NCBI GenBank assembly: GCA_030248295.1 | Contig: JASANH010000606.1 | Location: 868,001-932,000 of the forward strand | Reading direction: 5' to 3' | Source of the DNA: Mesodorylaimus sp. YZB2_4 | Taxonomy: Eukaryota > Nematoda > Enoplea > Dorylaimida > Dorylaimidae | DNA: 64,000 bases | Shown here: positions 10,701-22,338 of the stretch, piece after piece | Position numbering within the stretch: position 1 is the first letter of the stretch | Layout: each line of letters opens with the position of its first letter | The notes under the pieces: model-generated | Seen by the model: the letters and a program-made list of their open reading frames with translations, nothing else | What the model was told of the DNA's origin: nothing | The model's database searches: none | Position numbers and translations under genes: made by a program

Positions 10701-11745
10701 GAAGACAAGGCTGGCGTGCCCATCGAGGCTATCGTTTTTGGAGGTCGTCGCCCAGAAGGTATGCAGTTATGTTAATTTTTGAGTGTGCTGTTCGTACTGT
10801 AGGTCGTGCGTTTCAGGTGTACCGTTGGTGTTCGAGACGTTCAGTTGGAATCATGGCATTTTTACTGGCGCCTGTCTTAAATCTGAGGTGAGAGCTAAAT
10901 TGTGCATCCGACCCTAGGTGGATGACTGCTAGCCATGATTTTTGCCCGCTCTAGGCTACAGCAGCAGCCGAACACGCGGCCAAGACCATCATGCATGATC
11001 CAATGGCGATGAGACCTTTCATGGGATACAACTTCGGACAGTATCTGCAGCACTGGGTCAATTTGGCCAAGCCCCCGCATAAGGTACAGCGTAGTTAGGG
11101 TTTGGCAGGGACACCCATGGATAACCCGCTGTGTTTGTGCTGCAGGTTCCGAAAATATTTCACGTTAATTGGTTCCGTTTGGACAAAAACAAGAAATTCT
11201 TGTGGCCCGGCTATTGCGACAATATTCGCGTATTGGACTGGATATGCCGTCGTCTGGACGACGAGGACATCGCTGAACCGACGCCGATTGGATTGGTCCC
11301 CAAGAAAGGTAAGGCAGTCGACGTTGGTTGCTCCCGCTTGGATTAAGTCGGCGAGCTTTTATTTTAGGATCAATGCATCTGGAAGGACTGGGTGACGTAA
11401 ACTGGGACGAACTGTTCTCTGTGCCCAAGGACTATTGGACTGAGGACGTCAAAGAAGTACGACAGTTCATGGAAGAACAGGTGAGACACGTGTTGGTCAC
11501 CTTTTGGAAACCACTTAAAAGGAGGGGTTGGCTTGGAGGAAGAACACTTAACGCTCTACAGTAAATTGTGTCTAAGGCCCACGGTATGCGTTATCTCCTA
11601 ACACACACTCCTGAAACGAAGGGGTTTTCGGCATTGCGCTCCTAACATGGCTAAAATCGCGTTTTAATTTCAGGTTGGACCCGATTTGCCAGCCGCTGTT
11701 CGCGCCGAAATGGACGCCCAAGAGAAACGTATTCTGTCGATGTAA
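7793..11745 (+). CDS. pck: Phosphoenolpyruvate carboxykinase (GTP), copy 1
   Basis: This enzyme converts oxaloacetate plus GTP to phosphoenolpyruvate, CO2 and GDP. Common exons: 8688-8777, 8971-9053, 9220-9404, 9460-9663, 9724-9911, 9970-10096, 10152-10238, 10301-10428, 10578-10758, 10817-10887, 10955-11083, 11146-11308, 11368-11480, 11674-11745. They are preceded by exon 1a (7793-7882) or 1b (8502-8630), giving 636 or 649 residues. Visible motifs include the reactive-cysteine kinase loop [11 protein letters not shown], the metal-site GDDIAWM, the metal-ligand lysine in [10 protein letters not shown], the histidine in AEHML and the lid GRRPEG. All junctions keep frame, and the length is normal for the family. 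Phosphoenolpyruvate formation in gluconeogenesis is the usual cytosolic role. No clear mitochondrial presequence is seen in either start. A related copy lies 26 kb downstream. Confidence 0.97.
8502..8630 (+). other. pck: Alternative first coding exon 1b of PEPCK copy 1
   Basis: This exon encodes 43 residues ending [21 protein letters not shown]. Exon 1a (7793-7882) encodes 30 residues ending [20 protein letters not shown]. The two are clearly homologous, both end in phase 0 and both join to [11 protein letters not shown] at 8688, so a transcript needs only one. Exon 1b adds a Pro/Gly-rich N-terminus. Its donor is the weak AAG|GTCTTG, whereas exon 1a has the strong AAA|GTAAGC. The arrangement implies two promoters, one before 7793 and one between 7883 and 8502. 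Confidence 0.7.
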
Positions 11746-12772
11746 AAGAAGGGAATGAACTGTTGAGTGGAACTATACCTTTCCTAAGGCTTAGCGCTAG
11801 CACCCCCGTATAGGATTTTCTAAGGCATACACCTCTACACAGTAGTTCCTTGTGCAATTGCTGTCCTTGCGTGTGTTCGTCTCTAGTAACTAATTTTGCG
11901 TTCACAACGAGTCGAAGCGACCGAACTTACGAGTATAACCTTGTGGTAACGAAATGTGAGTTTTCTGGGAGGCAACTCGGCATTGCGTCGTTGTAAGTGC
12001 ATTCTTTGACAAGCACAAGGGAGGAGGCGCGGGGACAATGTACTGTAAACAAAAATTACATATGAAAGCTCAGAACAAAAGAACCAAGGCGCTCGGAACC
12101 GGTAAAATGTCGCAAGGTGTATGAATCAAAGCCGAGGAGATGCCAGCGAATCCAACGATGCACATGCCCAAAATGAAACCGGCGTTTCACGCCAGCCAAT
12201 ACATTGACACAGAGACACCAGCATGGACGATGGCAGCTAGTATTGCGCCCCAACTGCGTGCAAGTAAAAAAAGCAATGTACAAGGCCATCACAGTATCGC
12301 CCACTAAAATATCCGCGTGTTCCGCTGAGAAAGGAAACCACAAAAAATGCTTTCTAAACTCGCAGCACGAAAACGATCAAACAAAAAACAATGAAAGCCA
12401 GCGACGGGGCCCCATTCTCCGAGCACGAGGCATGAGCACACTCTGCATCTGCTCACCAATTTTTCAAACATGAACGCAACTCGTGGCTCAAAACAATAAC
12501 TAACAAACATTCTCTCGCTCAGAGCTGACACGACTACGCGCTCTGTGAAAGCCCTGTTGCAAGATGCACATGAACGTTGTCACTTTGAACCATATGTACA
12601 TACACCATGTCCCCTAAATGTACGTTTGCCCAAGTATCAGAACAATGAAAGCCTAAATTCCATAATGCAACTTTCCTCGCGCAGGCCAACTCAAGAAATC
12701 GTTTGCACTCACTCCTAAATGCTTTGACAATTTCAGTTCCGCTTCCATAAATAGCGCACCATCGCCGTCGCC
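11746..12772. other. Intergenic region after PEPCK copy 1
   Basis: This 1.0 kb lies between the PEPCK stop and the stop of the convergent minus-strand gene, so it should hold both 3' untranslated regions. No family-like open frame was found, and no canonical AATAAA was noticed close to the PEPCK stop. Confidence 0.5.
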
Positions 12773-14118
12773 CTACCGGTTCATATCGCAATTCTTATTA
12801 CTAACCACATTATTGACTCTGCCCGTCGCGTCTTGCACTCGACTACTAGCGTGCGAGTTCAACGGTGCGTACCTGCTCGCTGACCCGACAACGTTGCCTC
12901 CGTTCAACGGTTCCATCGGCGATCGTAGAAGATTCCAGAACCGCTGCGAAGCCGCCATCGGCCTGTTCTCACTGGTCGTGTTCCGTCTCCTGTCCTCCTC
13001 CGTCTTACAACCTCCCTTATCACCGTTTCTTGCGGCAGACGACACAAGTTCCGCCGTCGACGACGAGCAATTACTCACGCTGCTGCTGCGCTTGCCACCG
13101 CTGCCGCAGCTGCCACGACGTCGAAACGCAGGTGCCGAATCGGCGCTCAATGACGACGATGTGGTTGAACCATCACAATAGAACGACGAAATGGAGGCGG
13201 AAGAAAGGCCTCCGGACAGCAGTACTCCTAGCTGACTCGCCTTCTCACCATCACCCGACCCGCTCATCACTGCCACCGACGCTTTTTGTTGATCACGACA
13301 GCTCACTGTTTTTTGGTCGTCCCGATTCGACTGCGGCAAAGGATCCAGCCGCGACTTACAAACATCGTAAACAGTTTTGTTCGGCGGCGGCACTATGCAC
13401 GTCCCATATTCCCCAGGCCAACGGTAAGTCGGAACCGGAGCCGATGCCTTCCTGCCTTGGTGCCGACGATGCTGCCTCCGCGAATCCACTTCATTCATGG
13501 CAGTGATGTCCGAGGCGACCGACGGCTCCGTCGCGTGCTCCACAGCTCCGTTTGGCGATACTTCACCATTGCAACTAGTCGACTTATTCCCATTCGTCGA
13601 ACACGAATATCCAGCATTCGATACGAGCCTGAAATCCGACGACACAGTCTCATAATCGAATGTTTGAAACAAGAACGAATCGTCCACTTTTTCTGCATCG
13701 TATATATTCAATGTCGACGACGAGTACTTCGATCGTCCTCCCTCGTTAGCTGGATCACGGCCAAATCGACTTGTCCCCAATTTTCCATCATCCGATGGTG
13801 ACAAAGTCCCGACCTTAAGTGATCTCGGCACAGATTCCTTTTTGGCGACTCCCACCGATGACACTTCGTCGACGCCCCGTTCCTTATTAGCGTAACTAGA
13901 TCGCTTTCGACAATCCGGACTCGAGAATATTGCCTAAACGTGGACGATTTTATTGTCAGGTACTATCACGGGGCGTTTGGTCGGGCTCTCCTGCTCCCCA
14001 CACTCACCTGATGTCCAGCAGCTCTAGCAAGATCAGCCTTGTTTACGGCTTCCTCGCTTTTGACGAGACACATTGCAGTGTATTTATTCGGTCCACCAGA
14101 GGAACATGAACCCATCAT
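12773..14118 (-). CDS. Unrecognised Ser-rich protein with possible N-myristoylation start
   Basis: Two coding exons, 14008-14118 and 12773-13933, join in frame through a perfect CAG|GTGAGTG donor and a TTTAG acceptor to give 423 residues. An in-frame TGA lies upstream of the first ATG. Two ATGs are adjacent. Starting at the second gives MGSCSSGG, which fits the myristoylation rule (Gly2, Ser6) and has a neighbouring cysteine for palmitoylation. The body is hydrophilic and probably disordered, with serine runs (SSSTLNIYD, SGGLSSASISS, KRSSSVSNCSSS), a basic QHRRHQGRK patch and a conserved-looking VPTYRWPGEYGTC segment. No enzymatic domain was recognised. The 387-codon second exon without a stop argues that the gene is real. 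A membrane-tethered adaptor would fit, but that is inference. Confidence 0.65.
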
Positions 14119-17100
14119 GCGGCAGCCGTCGGCGGCCGCTAGTCACCGATCCGATTCCGAAGCGTCGCCGTGCTTGCTGATTTGTTCGTCTAATAAGAAA
14201 TACCGTCGACTTCCAAGCGCTTTCTTCGATCAAGCCCAATATCACCGCCCCACCGAGACTAAACTCATCCGTGTTTATATCTGAAAAACAGTTCTTTACT
14301 AGTACCAGTGAAACAATCCAACTTGTCACAACCCAACAGTCGGACAGCTGATCATTCAAACCAAAAACACGTCTGCCCAGAGTCTAGCAAAGTTGGCAAC
14401 GAGAAAGAACATAAACGGGTATTAGCTGACTGCCAATAGGCCGCAAAGTATAAAATAACTGTAGACAAACTCCCGCCGCCTACGTAACTCGTGCTCCCTT
14501 CTATCCGCCACTCATACTCACGCCGAGCAGTTACGTACATATACACACATACACACCTCGCACCAGCATAGGAACGCCCTCGAGGCCGGGAGCACTTTTT
14601 ATTCGTCTGCCCGTCTAAATTTTTCGCCCCTTCCCCCAAACCGCCCGCCATCGCATCATCGGACGGTTTCCTTCCCTTCCACGCGACGATGCAAAACCCC
14701 AAAACCCAGACGATAACATAACAGGTACTTGATAATGATACGCCATATCGTTTTTCTCCTCGCAATACTCGAGACCTTATCAGAACAAAAAAACAACCAG
14801 TGTTGGCTAGAAGACTGTACGTAAATCCTGACGACACGTGCCGGCCAAACTCGAGCGTCCTTCCTGAACAGCACACCAAATATAGCTCGGATTGCACCAA
14901 GAAGCTGAAGTGACAAACTTGGTTGCAGTCCGTAATTATTCACGTGAAAGCGTTATTATTAGCAGCTCGCAATTATCCTAAAGGGCAGACACACAACTGT
15001 TGATTCGAATGCAAAAAGATCGCGGGAGTGTACACACAGTAGCACTCACTCACAGCCAAAATCCGTTACAGATTATTGCATCTTCAACAGCATACGCAAA
15101 TCCACGATTGACAGTTCCTTGCCCTTCGTGCCGCTGCAAAAATGAGCAGACACGAAAGAAATCTGCCCATCAAGCTGAGGCACGAGTTATCATAAAAACT
15201 GGACCCAAGTTCAAACACACCTCGCGAAGTAGCTAGCAACTTTAAATGACTCGGACTAGCAAGAACGACGTGAGGGAGGTCAAGTGTTGCGATCGCTTCA
15301 ATATCCGCAGTGCATTCGCCATTATTGGCGCTCCATTGCGAAGCCTGGACTGACTAGTAAGCTAGAAGCACCAAGTTCGGTCGTGAAAACAAGAATAGAC
15401 AAGCACATCAAAGGTTCCCAAATGGCCGACTTGTTGTTGCAGCCCGAGAGACGCGGAAAAAAGGAATTCCTAGTCGATGCCAGGACTGTCCAACGTGTAT
15501 TGGTGAAATATTACGATGAACGGGGCGGCCAGTTCGCATTCTCTGCAACGCAACCGAATACGTACACATAACACACAGCGGTGGCAGACGGCCGATGGTT
15601 GGCCACCCGATTGGCCAGACCGCGCACTTACCCAGACGGTTCGCTGACTCGACTGGGCGGTGTTCAAACCCCACCGCAGACGCGTCCCGAAAGAGACGAG
15701 AAAAATGCTAAAACCACCGCCGCCTGGCCGATCGGCGTCGTCGGCGGCAGGCAGCGTCAGTCGCGCCGCCAAGGGCGAGGCAGACAGGCCAGTCTTCATT
15801 CCTCCTTATAGTAGTTTACCACCGCCTGCCTGTCCCCTCCTCGTCTACTCCAAACTATACATTCGCATCGAACTGGCGCCGCTACGACGGGAACAGCCTT
15901 GCACAAAACCAGTCGATGGACGCCTTCCTAATGCACCTCGCCATACATTGCAGCCACGGCCCGCCATTTCCGTGTGCCAGAGAACAAACGTCCCCGCCGA
16001 CCGCACAAGACGCAATGTCGATATGAGACGGCCATGGTCCCCGCAGTCGTCCTTGCCTTTCAGAAAACGAATACAGCTCCACCCCACAACGCCTATCTCC
16101 CGCAAAGGCCAGCGCAAACGTATCAATAAAAACGAGACTCCTATAATTGATCAAATGCCAGTTCAGGTCAATCGATTTTCCCAACTTTGTCCATAAAAAA
16201 CGACAAGTCCTTAGTTTTTGTCTTATTGTCGCCACAATCGTATGATCAATAACAAACGGCGCGGAAGCTAATTCAAGAAAATCTAACCGAACCACCGATG
16301 GCAATACGCGAGGGACGTTGAGAAGGCACAAATCTATAAAGCTGCTCTCAACTCCATTCACGTAATGAAAACGCAGTCTCCTGATCCGCCAAGCATCGAG
16401 CAGACGACGAGACGGCGGCGCAATGGCGAAAGCGTCGGCGCGTCTCGTTCTCCCCGTACGCTACCTTTTGCTTTCACGAATCGTCGACGAGCTGCTTCTT
16501 GAAAAAAGATATAACCACGTCACGATGGTTCGGGAGTTTGGCACTTTTTTCCAACCAGACACGGCCAATGGGCGTCATTATAGACGGCCTCGTCACTTGT
16601 CCGAATGTATGATTGAGTTGGTTAAGTTGCGTTGCTCAACGAAAGCAAAAAAGACCACACAGTAGACCGGTGCACGATTCCCACCACAACGTACACATGG
16701 GCGACTGCTGCGAGACTCGACAAGCCTGGCTCACACCCACTACTGTGAGACTATTGAATGGCAGCAGGTCTTATGCGCTCTCAGCAGTATAGCCTTTTTA
16801 CATCATGCTGAATTGTGAACTCTACTAAACACAGGATATAACGATATATGCTAAGCTCAAAACCAATTCTAACTTACTTACCAAGGTCATTGTTGAAAAA
16901 CAGCTATTCCACCACCGCCACCCACAAACTAATTCGACCGTGTCGCCGACCGATTTACAACTGACGGACTGCAGTAACACTGAAGACAGAATTCCGGCAG
17001 CATTTGATTCGGTTCACAACTCGTAAATGATCACACTTGCAATGCGGCTGGGTCTCTACGCTACAAATTCCACATTTTTTCCACCAGTAGGCACGTAGGT

Positions 17101-17692
17101 ATTCGGACGACATGCAGCCAGGCAGTACCTATAGTGCATGCATTGCACTACGAGGTCCCATCGACAGTTGCGCGCACAGGGCGTAGCCAATCTGATATAA
17201 AGAGATCGTAATTTGCATGCGGACACAGGTAACAAATATGCGCGAAATTCAATTTATAGATTCTCTGAACATGAGCTTTTGATGAATATGATCAATAAAA
17301 TACGGTTTATGATGCGAATAAGGATTATACTGTGATTATTCTAAAGGATAGACGGTGAGCGAGAAGCCTGATGCACACAGCTACGCAGCAATTTTGACTG
17401 CGATGCCCTGCCATGCGGTCAATAACATGTACATATTCGCGGAGCATAAACAACCCTCGCATCATGTTTCATCTCTGACAGCTCACTTTGATCTCTGAAT
17501 CAGTCAGTCTCTTAGTCTAGCGCAGCCAGCTTGAACTGAAATTCGGGCGGACCAGGCAACCAGAGTATTAGCACTCGGCTTCTTCATAAACACGTGGCAG
17601 AAAGTGCCCAGAACTGACTACAAAATGGGAGTTGCGTAGCAATCATATCGTCCCCAGCCCCGATTGACTGCAGACCAACTCCGGGTCCCACG

Positions 17693-18145
17693 CTATATTT
17701 TACACTTTGGGCATGTTGACTGGTACGAAAGCCCCTGCACTTCGTGTACTGGGTCCCACGCATCTGTTACAATTGCGCACTCATATCCGCCTTTGAGCTG
17801 CTCGCTGGTGAACCGGAATGAACCTCCTCTAAGCACCGTCATGGTCACGCCTATGTCTTCCTCGAAGCCAGTTGTCCAAACATCTTTCGCAATGGAAACT
17901 GACAAAAAATGCTTGTTTAGGCGTTCAGCTAATCGTAAGATGAGCAAGCTGCGAGGATCGGTTTTCTCCCCTTCCCTTACAAGTATACAGAGATGACTGA
18001 TTAGGCTGCGGCAGAAACTGGACGCCAAATAGTGAGCGAGCAGTTCTTCAGGCGGTGAAGTGTAGTTGTCATTAAGCTGGCGATGCCAAGCGAATTCGAA
18101 CGAGTCAATTATTTTTGTCAGCCATGCTTGTTCAGCCATGCTCAC
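17693..18145 (-). CDS. Hypothetical ORF, 150 residues
   Basis: One uninterrupted frame starts MSMAEQAW and ends STCPKCKI before the stop. The composition is protein-like, with several amphipathic stretches such as DPRSLLILRLAERLNKHF and no low-complexity run. I do not recognise a family. A frame of this length can occur by chance once or more in a window this size. It could also be a remnant of a mobile element gene or one exon of a larger gene. The terminal CPKC might be half of a zinc-binding site. Confidence 0.25.
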   Translation of the reverse strand: MSMAEQAWLTKIIDSFEFAWHRQLNDNYTSPPEELLAHYLASSFCRSLISHLCILVREGEKTDPRSLLILRLAERLNKHFLSVSIAKDVWTTGFEEDIGVTMTVLRGGSFRFTSEQLKGGYECAIVTDAWDPVHEVQGLSYQSTCPKCKI

Positions 18146-18863
18146 GCCTGTGAGCTCGCGAGTAGACCCTTCGGCACCATCGCCAATAGTAAAGACGCTC
18201 CCCTTTCAGAAGACTAGTGCGGGCTCAAGGGGAAACGGGATACATGGACGTGCTAACATGGATACGTACGACCCACTACGCAGACCTGGAACCAAGAGGG
18301 AGACAACTCTCCGACGGCAAGACTAATGCACAACGCACTGACGGGCGCAGCACCAGGACAGTGACGTCTCGACCAGTCAGGATCAGCTCGATAGCTCTGC
18401 TGATGGCAAGCCAAGCCTACGAACACCCTATGACACCCTATCCAGCCTAGTGGGCGGTGTTGTGCCATCGACTTCAAAGGATCATTGGATGCATCTTGCA
18501 CTCAGATTCTGGCTGCCATGCGCCACCAGGGACATAATCATACTGGTCAGGATGCACGACTGGCCAGGGGCAGTGTTCTCTTCATCATCAAGGATGCCGT
18601 CGTGACGCGCGCATTCCAGTTCAGGCGCACTGAATAGAGTTATGTAGTTTTTTGGAGGGTAGTCAGGTGCAGATTATGTTCTCTGAGCACATCTCACCCT
18701 GACCTTATACTTTTTGGCAGTGAGAATACCTCGAAAATGGCTGCTGCGGTGCTGATTTATGGAGTGTATAATAAGTGTGCGGATTGTTTTGCGCGGCTGG
18801 CTGTCTCGCCTTTCGGGTTAGACAGTGCGAGAGTAGGATTTGGCCGGGGGCCCCGTTTGCGAC

Positions 18864-18870
18864 TATATAA
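18864..18870 (+). promoter_or_regulatory. TATA box candidate upstream of the Jeb-like gene
   Basis: TATATAA lies in a GC-rich surround about 715 bases before the ATG at 19586. If used, transcription would begin near 18895, followed by a long leader. An acceptor-like CTCGCAG ends at 19578, seven bases before the ATG, so the leader could be spliced. This is one motif only. Confidence 0.3.
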
Positions 18871-19585
18871 CTATTGGCTGGTGATGGCTATACTGTAGTG
18901 TGCATGGTCGTCACCAACGTCTCGTTCGCACGAACTTTGCTCGGCTCGTGATGGCGTCGAATTCGTACTTTCGGCTAAAGGAACGCTTTGGCCGCTTCCA
19001 GCAGTCTCCTTCCAACTAGGTCTACCTGTCCATTTCTTCTCGTCTCCCGAACGGAATTCGCCATTTCGGATGTTATTACGCCATAGTTAGGCTCGGCCGG
19101 CATCTACAGTAGGCAGAGTGGCTGGTGGTAATGGCCGAGTGGTCGATCCGAGGCAACTGTTTTGCGTCATTGGCTGAGCTAAAACGAGACCAAGAGTAGG
19201 CAAGCCTTCGGACGAATTAGGAAGAAGATATCGGTATCGCCTTTTTCATTTACACTGTTCATTGAGGAGTCTTTCTAATTTACTCGCTGACGTCCTTTTG
19301 GTCCTGTGCTGACAAGTTACGCGTGGGTGTGTCGGTGTCCGTTTAACGCCGCCCTCGCAATTCATCGCAATAAACCTCCTTAAGTCGTCGGAGCGATTAA
19401 TTTGAATTCCCCTAGCCACCGGCCAAAGCCAACTACAACGACGTCAATCGACGGCGCCCTGGGCCGGCCAATTTTAATGCCGCCACTAGTTTACTCTGGT
19501 CGTCTCTTTTTCACTTACCTCCCTGACCCAATCACTGGCACTTTCATATAAGCTCCCATCCCAATCTTCTACTCGCAGCCCCGAC

Positions 19586-22338
19586 ATGGCTCACCAAAAA
19601 CGATGGTCTTGGCGCTGGCGCCGTCCCGTATTCTCTTTCCTCCTCGTGTGCACCTGTTGGACACTGGTCGGCCGCTGGGCCCTGTGCAAGCCTGTGGGCC
19701 AGGACCGTGCCGACACCACATCCCAAACCCCGTGGTCCGCGCGGGATCGAGACTCCGACTCGCCCGCCGACAACATTGCACGGCTCGATCAGCTGCGCAG
19801 AACTATGGAAACTTTCAAACAGCTCCGACTCATGCTCAACGAGCGCCTTTTGGCGAGTGGAGCTGCGAAAACGGACGAAAATTTCAAATTCAGTGGCGCC
19901 AGTCCGTCAATGGACGAGACGGAGGTCGAAGGCGAATTGGAAGAAATGAAAGAAAAGCGCAGAAGAAATATCCTCCTCGCAACAGCTATGGACGGCACGA
20001 CCAGCCGTCATTTTGTACTCAAACGAGCTGATGCCGATTCTGCCGTCAAGCCGAGGAGGGGCAACAAGGGCCGGCAAGAAAGGAGACACAGGCAAAGAAT
20101 GCGAATGCTGAACAAGTACCACAGAAAACAAGACAAAGCAGACACCGAACTCGATGGTGCCATGCAAGCCGACGGAACTTCTTACCAGAACCAGATACAG
20201 GGTCTGCAAATCACAGCCAACATTCACTCCTTTAGCCAGGTCGAGTCACTTCGACTGGCGCAACGGCAAAAGGACGAGTCCCGATATTTGGTCGGTTTGG
20301 GCAAGCCTGACTTTGGTAAGTGGTGCTGACACGTTTGCAGCTGGCTCGGTCCTCGGCAGGCTGATACAGGGCCTTGCAGCGTCTACTTGGCTCATCTAGA
20401 GTAGACGCGTGTTCTGAGCTGCTGTTGTTGGCGGCCTGCTCTGTGAGCTGTATCAGAAGAAGCGCTGTCATATGGCCAACCCGAACGCCCTGAGCATCGC
20501 CTACACCGCATGCCCTATGCTCGCCCCATTTTTTCTGCTGCTTTGACTGTTCTTCATGACGTATTACTGCGTGCGTTTCAATAGTCACGATTCATGATTC
20601 TGTCATCGTCAGTGCCAGCTTTGCCAAGATCACATTCTCTCCTGTTTCTGGTCTGCCTCGCCGAGCAGGATTGAAGGGGGGGGGGGGTCGAGCGAGCGTC
20701 AGTAGTTCATGACTTTATTTGGGCGAAAATGTCGGGTCCTCTGTGAGTCCTCTGCACTAGCGTGGCATCTCCCGATATTCGCTAGAACACCTGTTGCTGA
20801 ATCCTCTGCACCCATCTGGACGATGTTTCACCTTTGTGCACTTCCTGTCTTCAACTAGTAATGCGCACCTGAACCGCCTGCTTGATCTCTAAAAGACGTA
20901 TGGCAATGCAGGCATTTTGTTCTTGCGACCTGCAATGAGCAGAAATGCTGTTTTCGTGCAGTTTCGGTATCATAAGTGGATGAACTTTGGGCGCACGCTC
21001 GGTTGCTAATTTGGATGATGATGAGGACGGTGAGATCTCGTAGTCACAATCAATTTATACGTGCCATTTAAGTGCATATATACGAGTGTCAGGATGAATT
21101 GGTGTTAGTGTGCGGCATGAGAAATGCTTAAAATTTTCCAAAATTGTAGACGCGGCCGGTTTTTGGTGGAAGAGTGGATGCGCTCGTTACGAAAGGGCCC
21201 GTTCTCGGTTCGTAAAACCGGACTAAATTTTTAGCCTTGGTAGTCGTAAATTGTTGGAATAGTTAAATTTTCTCACCAACATTCACGTCGTCTATTGTTT
21301 GCGAAAATGAAAACGTTTTCGACTCGTTTGACGCCTATCGACTAAACGACGTGCTTGCTTTTCGTCCTCGTGTCAAATATCTTAATCCTCACTTCATCTT
21401 CGTCACCAGGTGAAGAGCTCTCTCCAGACTGCCGCAGTCGGAGCAAGTTTTCATGCGCTCAAAGAGGGCACAAGCCAAAGCAATAAATCACCTTGAAAGG
21501 GAGTCGAGGGGTTTATCATCCTAAAGTGTCACCAAGCTTGCAGATATGAGACTACTTTGGTATGTGGTGACTGGATGACCAGTCCTTGTTGAGTGTCCAT
21601 GCCCACAAGAATCACTAGTAGACGCAGCGTACCCGTACTCGTCAGAGTAATGCACCAATCGCGATTCTGATTGATGTGTCATAAACAGTGTTTGTGGCAG
21701 CGCCAGGAAAACAAGTCGTCAGCTCTTATCGTTCATCAACAGTCACCTTAGATTAATGCCATTCTTTGGGCGTTGCTGTGCATTCCTGAACAGTGCTTCA
21801 GCATGCCAAGACACGTGGCTAGGTATGCTCAGAGATGATCTCAGCAATGCGAACGAATGCTTGACGTAATGCGTCTTCATGCGCACTACAGTAGGCGTAT
21901 CACAGGTTTCTCTCGCGCATCCAACGCCCCCCTACGGCAGGCCACTAACCTAAGCCATTCTTTGCAGAATGCCCACAGCTACATGGTAAAACTACTCAAG
22001 TGCCATGCCCGAGCCGTCGACGGGGATATCGAGTATGCATACCGGACACGGCACTGTGCAATGGACACGTCGATTGTCCGCTGGCCGAAGACGAGGATCC
22101 AGTCAACTGCCTATTCTATAAAACGGTAAGGTGCATTCCACACTGCCCACTGCCCATTGCTGCACACCTCAAAAAGATGATTCATGACACTTATCTGCAG
22201 ACTGCTATGCATAGTCGAGCCTGATTCCCATTCCACTTTCAGACGATCCATCACTTTCGGCTGATCGTGGACGCAGTAGTAGAACTGAGCGACGTGGTGA
22301 AAAAGCACGAAAATCGACACAGTACGGACGAACTGTGA
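19586..22338 (+). CDS. jeb: Secreted LDLa-domain protein, Jelly belly/HEN-1-like
   Basis: Three exons, 19586-20315, 21968-22125 and 22243-22338, join in frame (phases 1 and 0) to give 327 residues. In flies Jeb is the secreted ligand of the ALK receptor tyrosine kinase. HEN-1 is its nematode counterpart. A basic start precedes a hydrophobic signal segment (VFSFLLVCTCWTLVG). A long charged region follows, with helix-forming Leu/Arg/Glu stretches and a very basic RRGNKGRQERRHRQRMRM. Exon 2 holds one LDL-receptor class A domain with six cysteines: VPC...YRVCIPDTALCNGHVDCPLAEDEDPVNC. LFYKT and a helical tail come after it, an LDLa-FYKT-helix order I recall from Jeb proteins. Two Cys precede VC, in ECPQ and VPC. 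The protein ends STDEL, a weak resemblance to ER-retrieval signals. Family assignment depends on one domain plus its flank. Confidence 0.72.
20316..21967 (+). other. Intron 1 of the Jeb-like gene
   Basis: This 1.65 kb intron is bounded by G|GTAAGTGG and TTTGCAG. It contains a run of 12 G at 20676-20687. No open frame of interest was seen. Confidence 0.65.

Larger units (their letters stand above)
14119..19585. other. Long gene-poor region
   Basis: No recognisable protein was found in about 5.5 kb, apart from the weak ORF at 17693-18145. Open frames between 15.3 and 16.4 kb occur on both strands at once in a GC-rich stretch and look like mutual shadows. The right half probably contains the promoter and 5' leader of the Jeb-like gene, with a TATATAA at 18864. 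A leader exon of the minus-strand 14.1 kb gene could also lie here unseen. Confidence 0.5.

Noticed and set aside
15660..16361. Overlapping long ORFs on both strands at 15.5-16.4 kb
   Set aside because: They arise together in a GC-rich stretch, are mutually exclusive, and show no motif or splice support.
20676..20687. Run of 12 G (and 16 C at 24418-24433)
   Set aside because: These are simple homopolymers that may be partly sequencing length error. There is no evidence of function.
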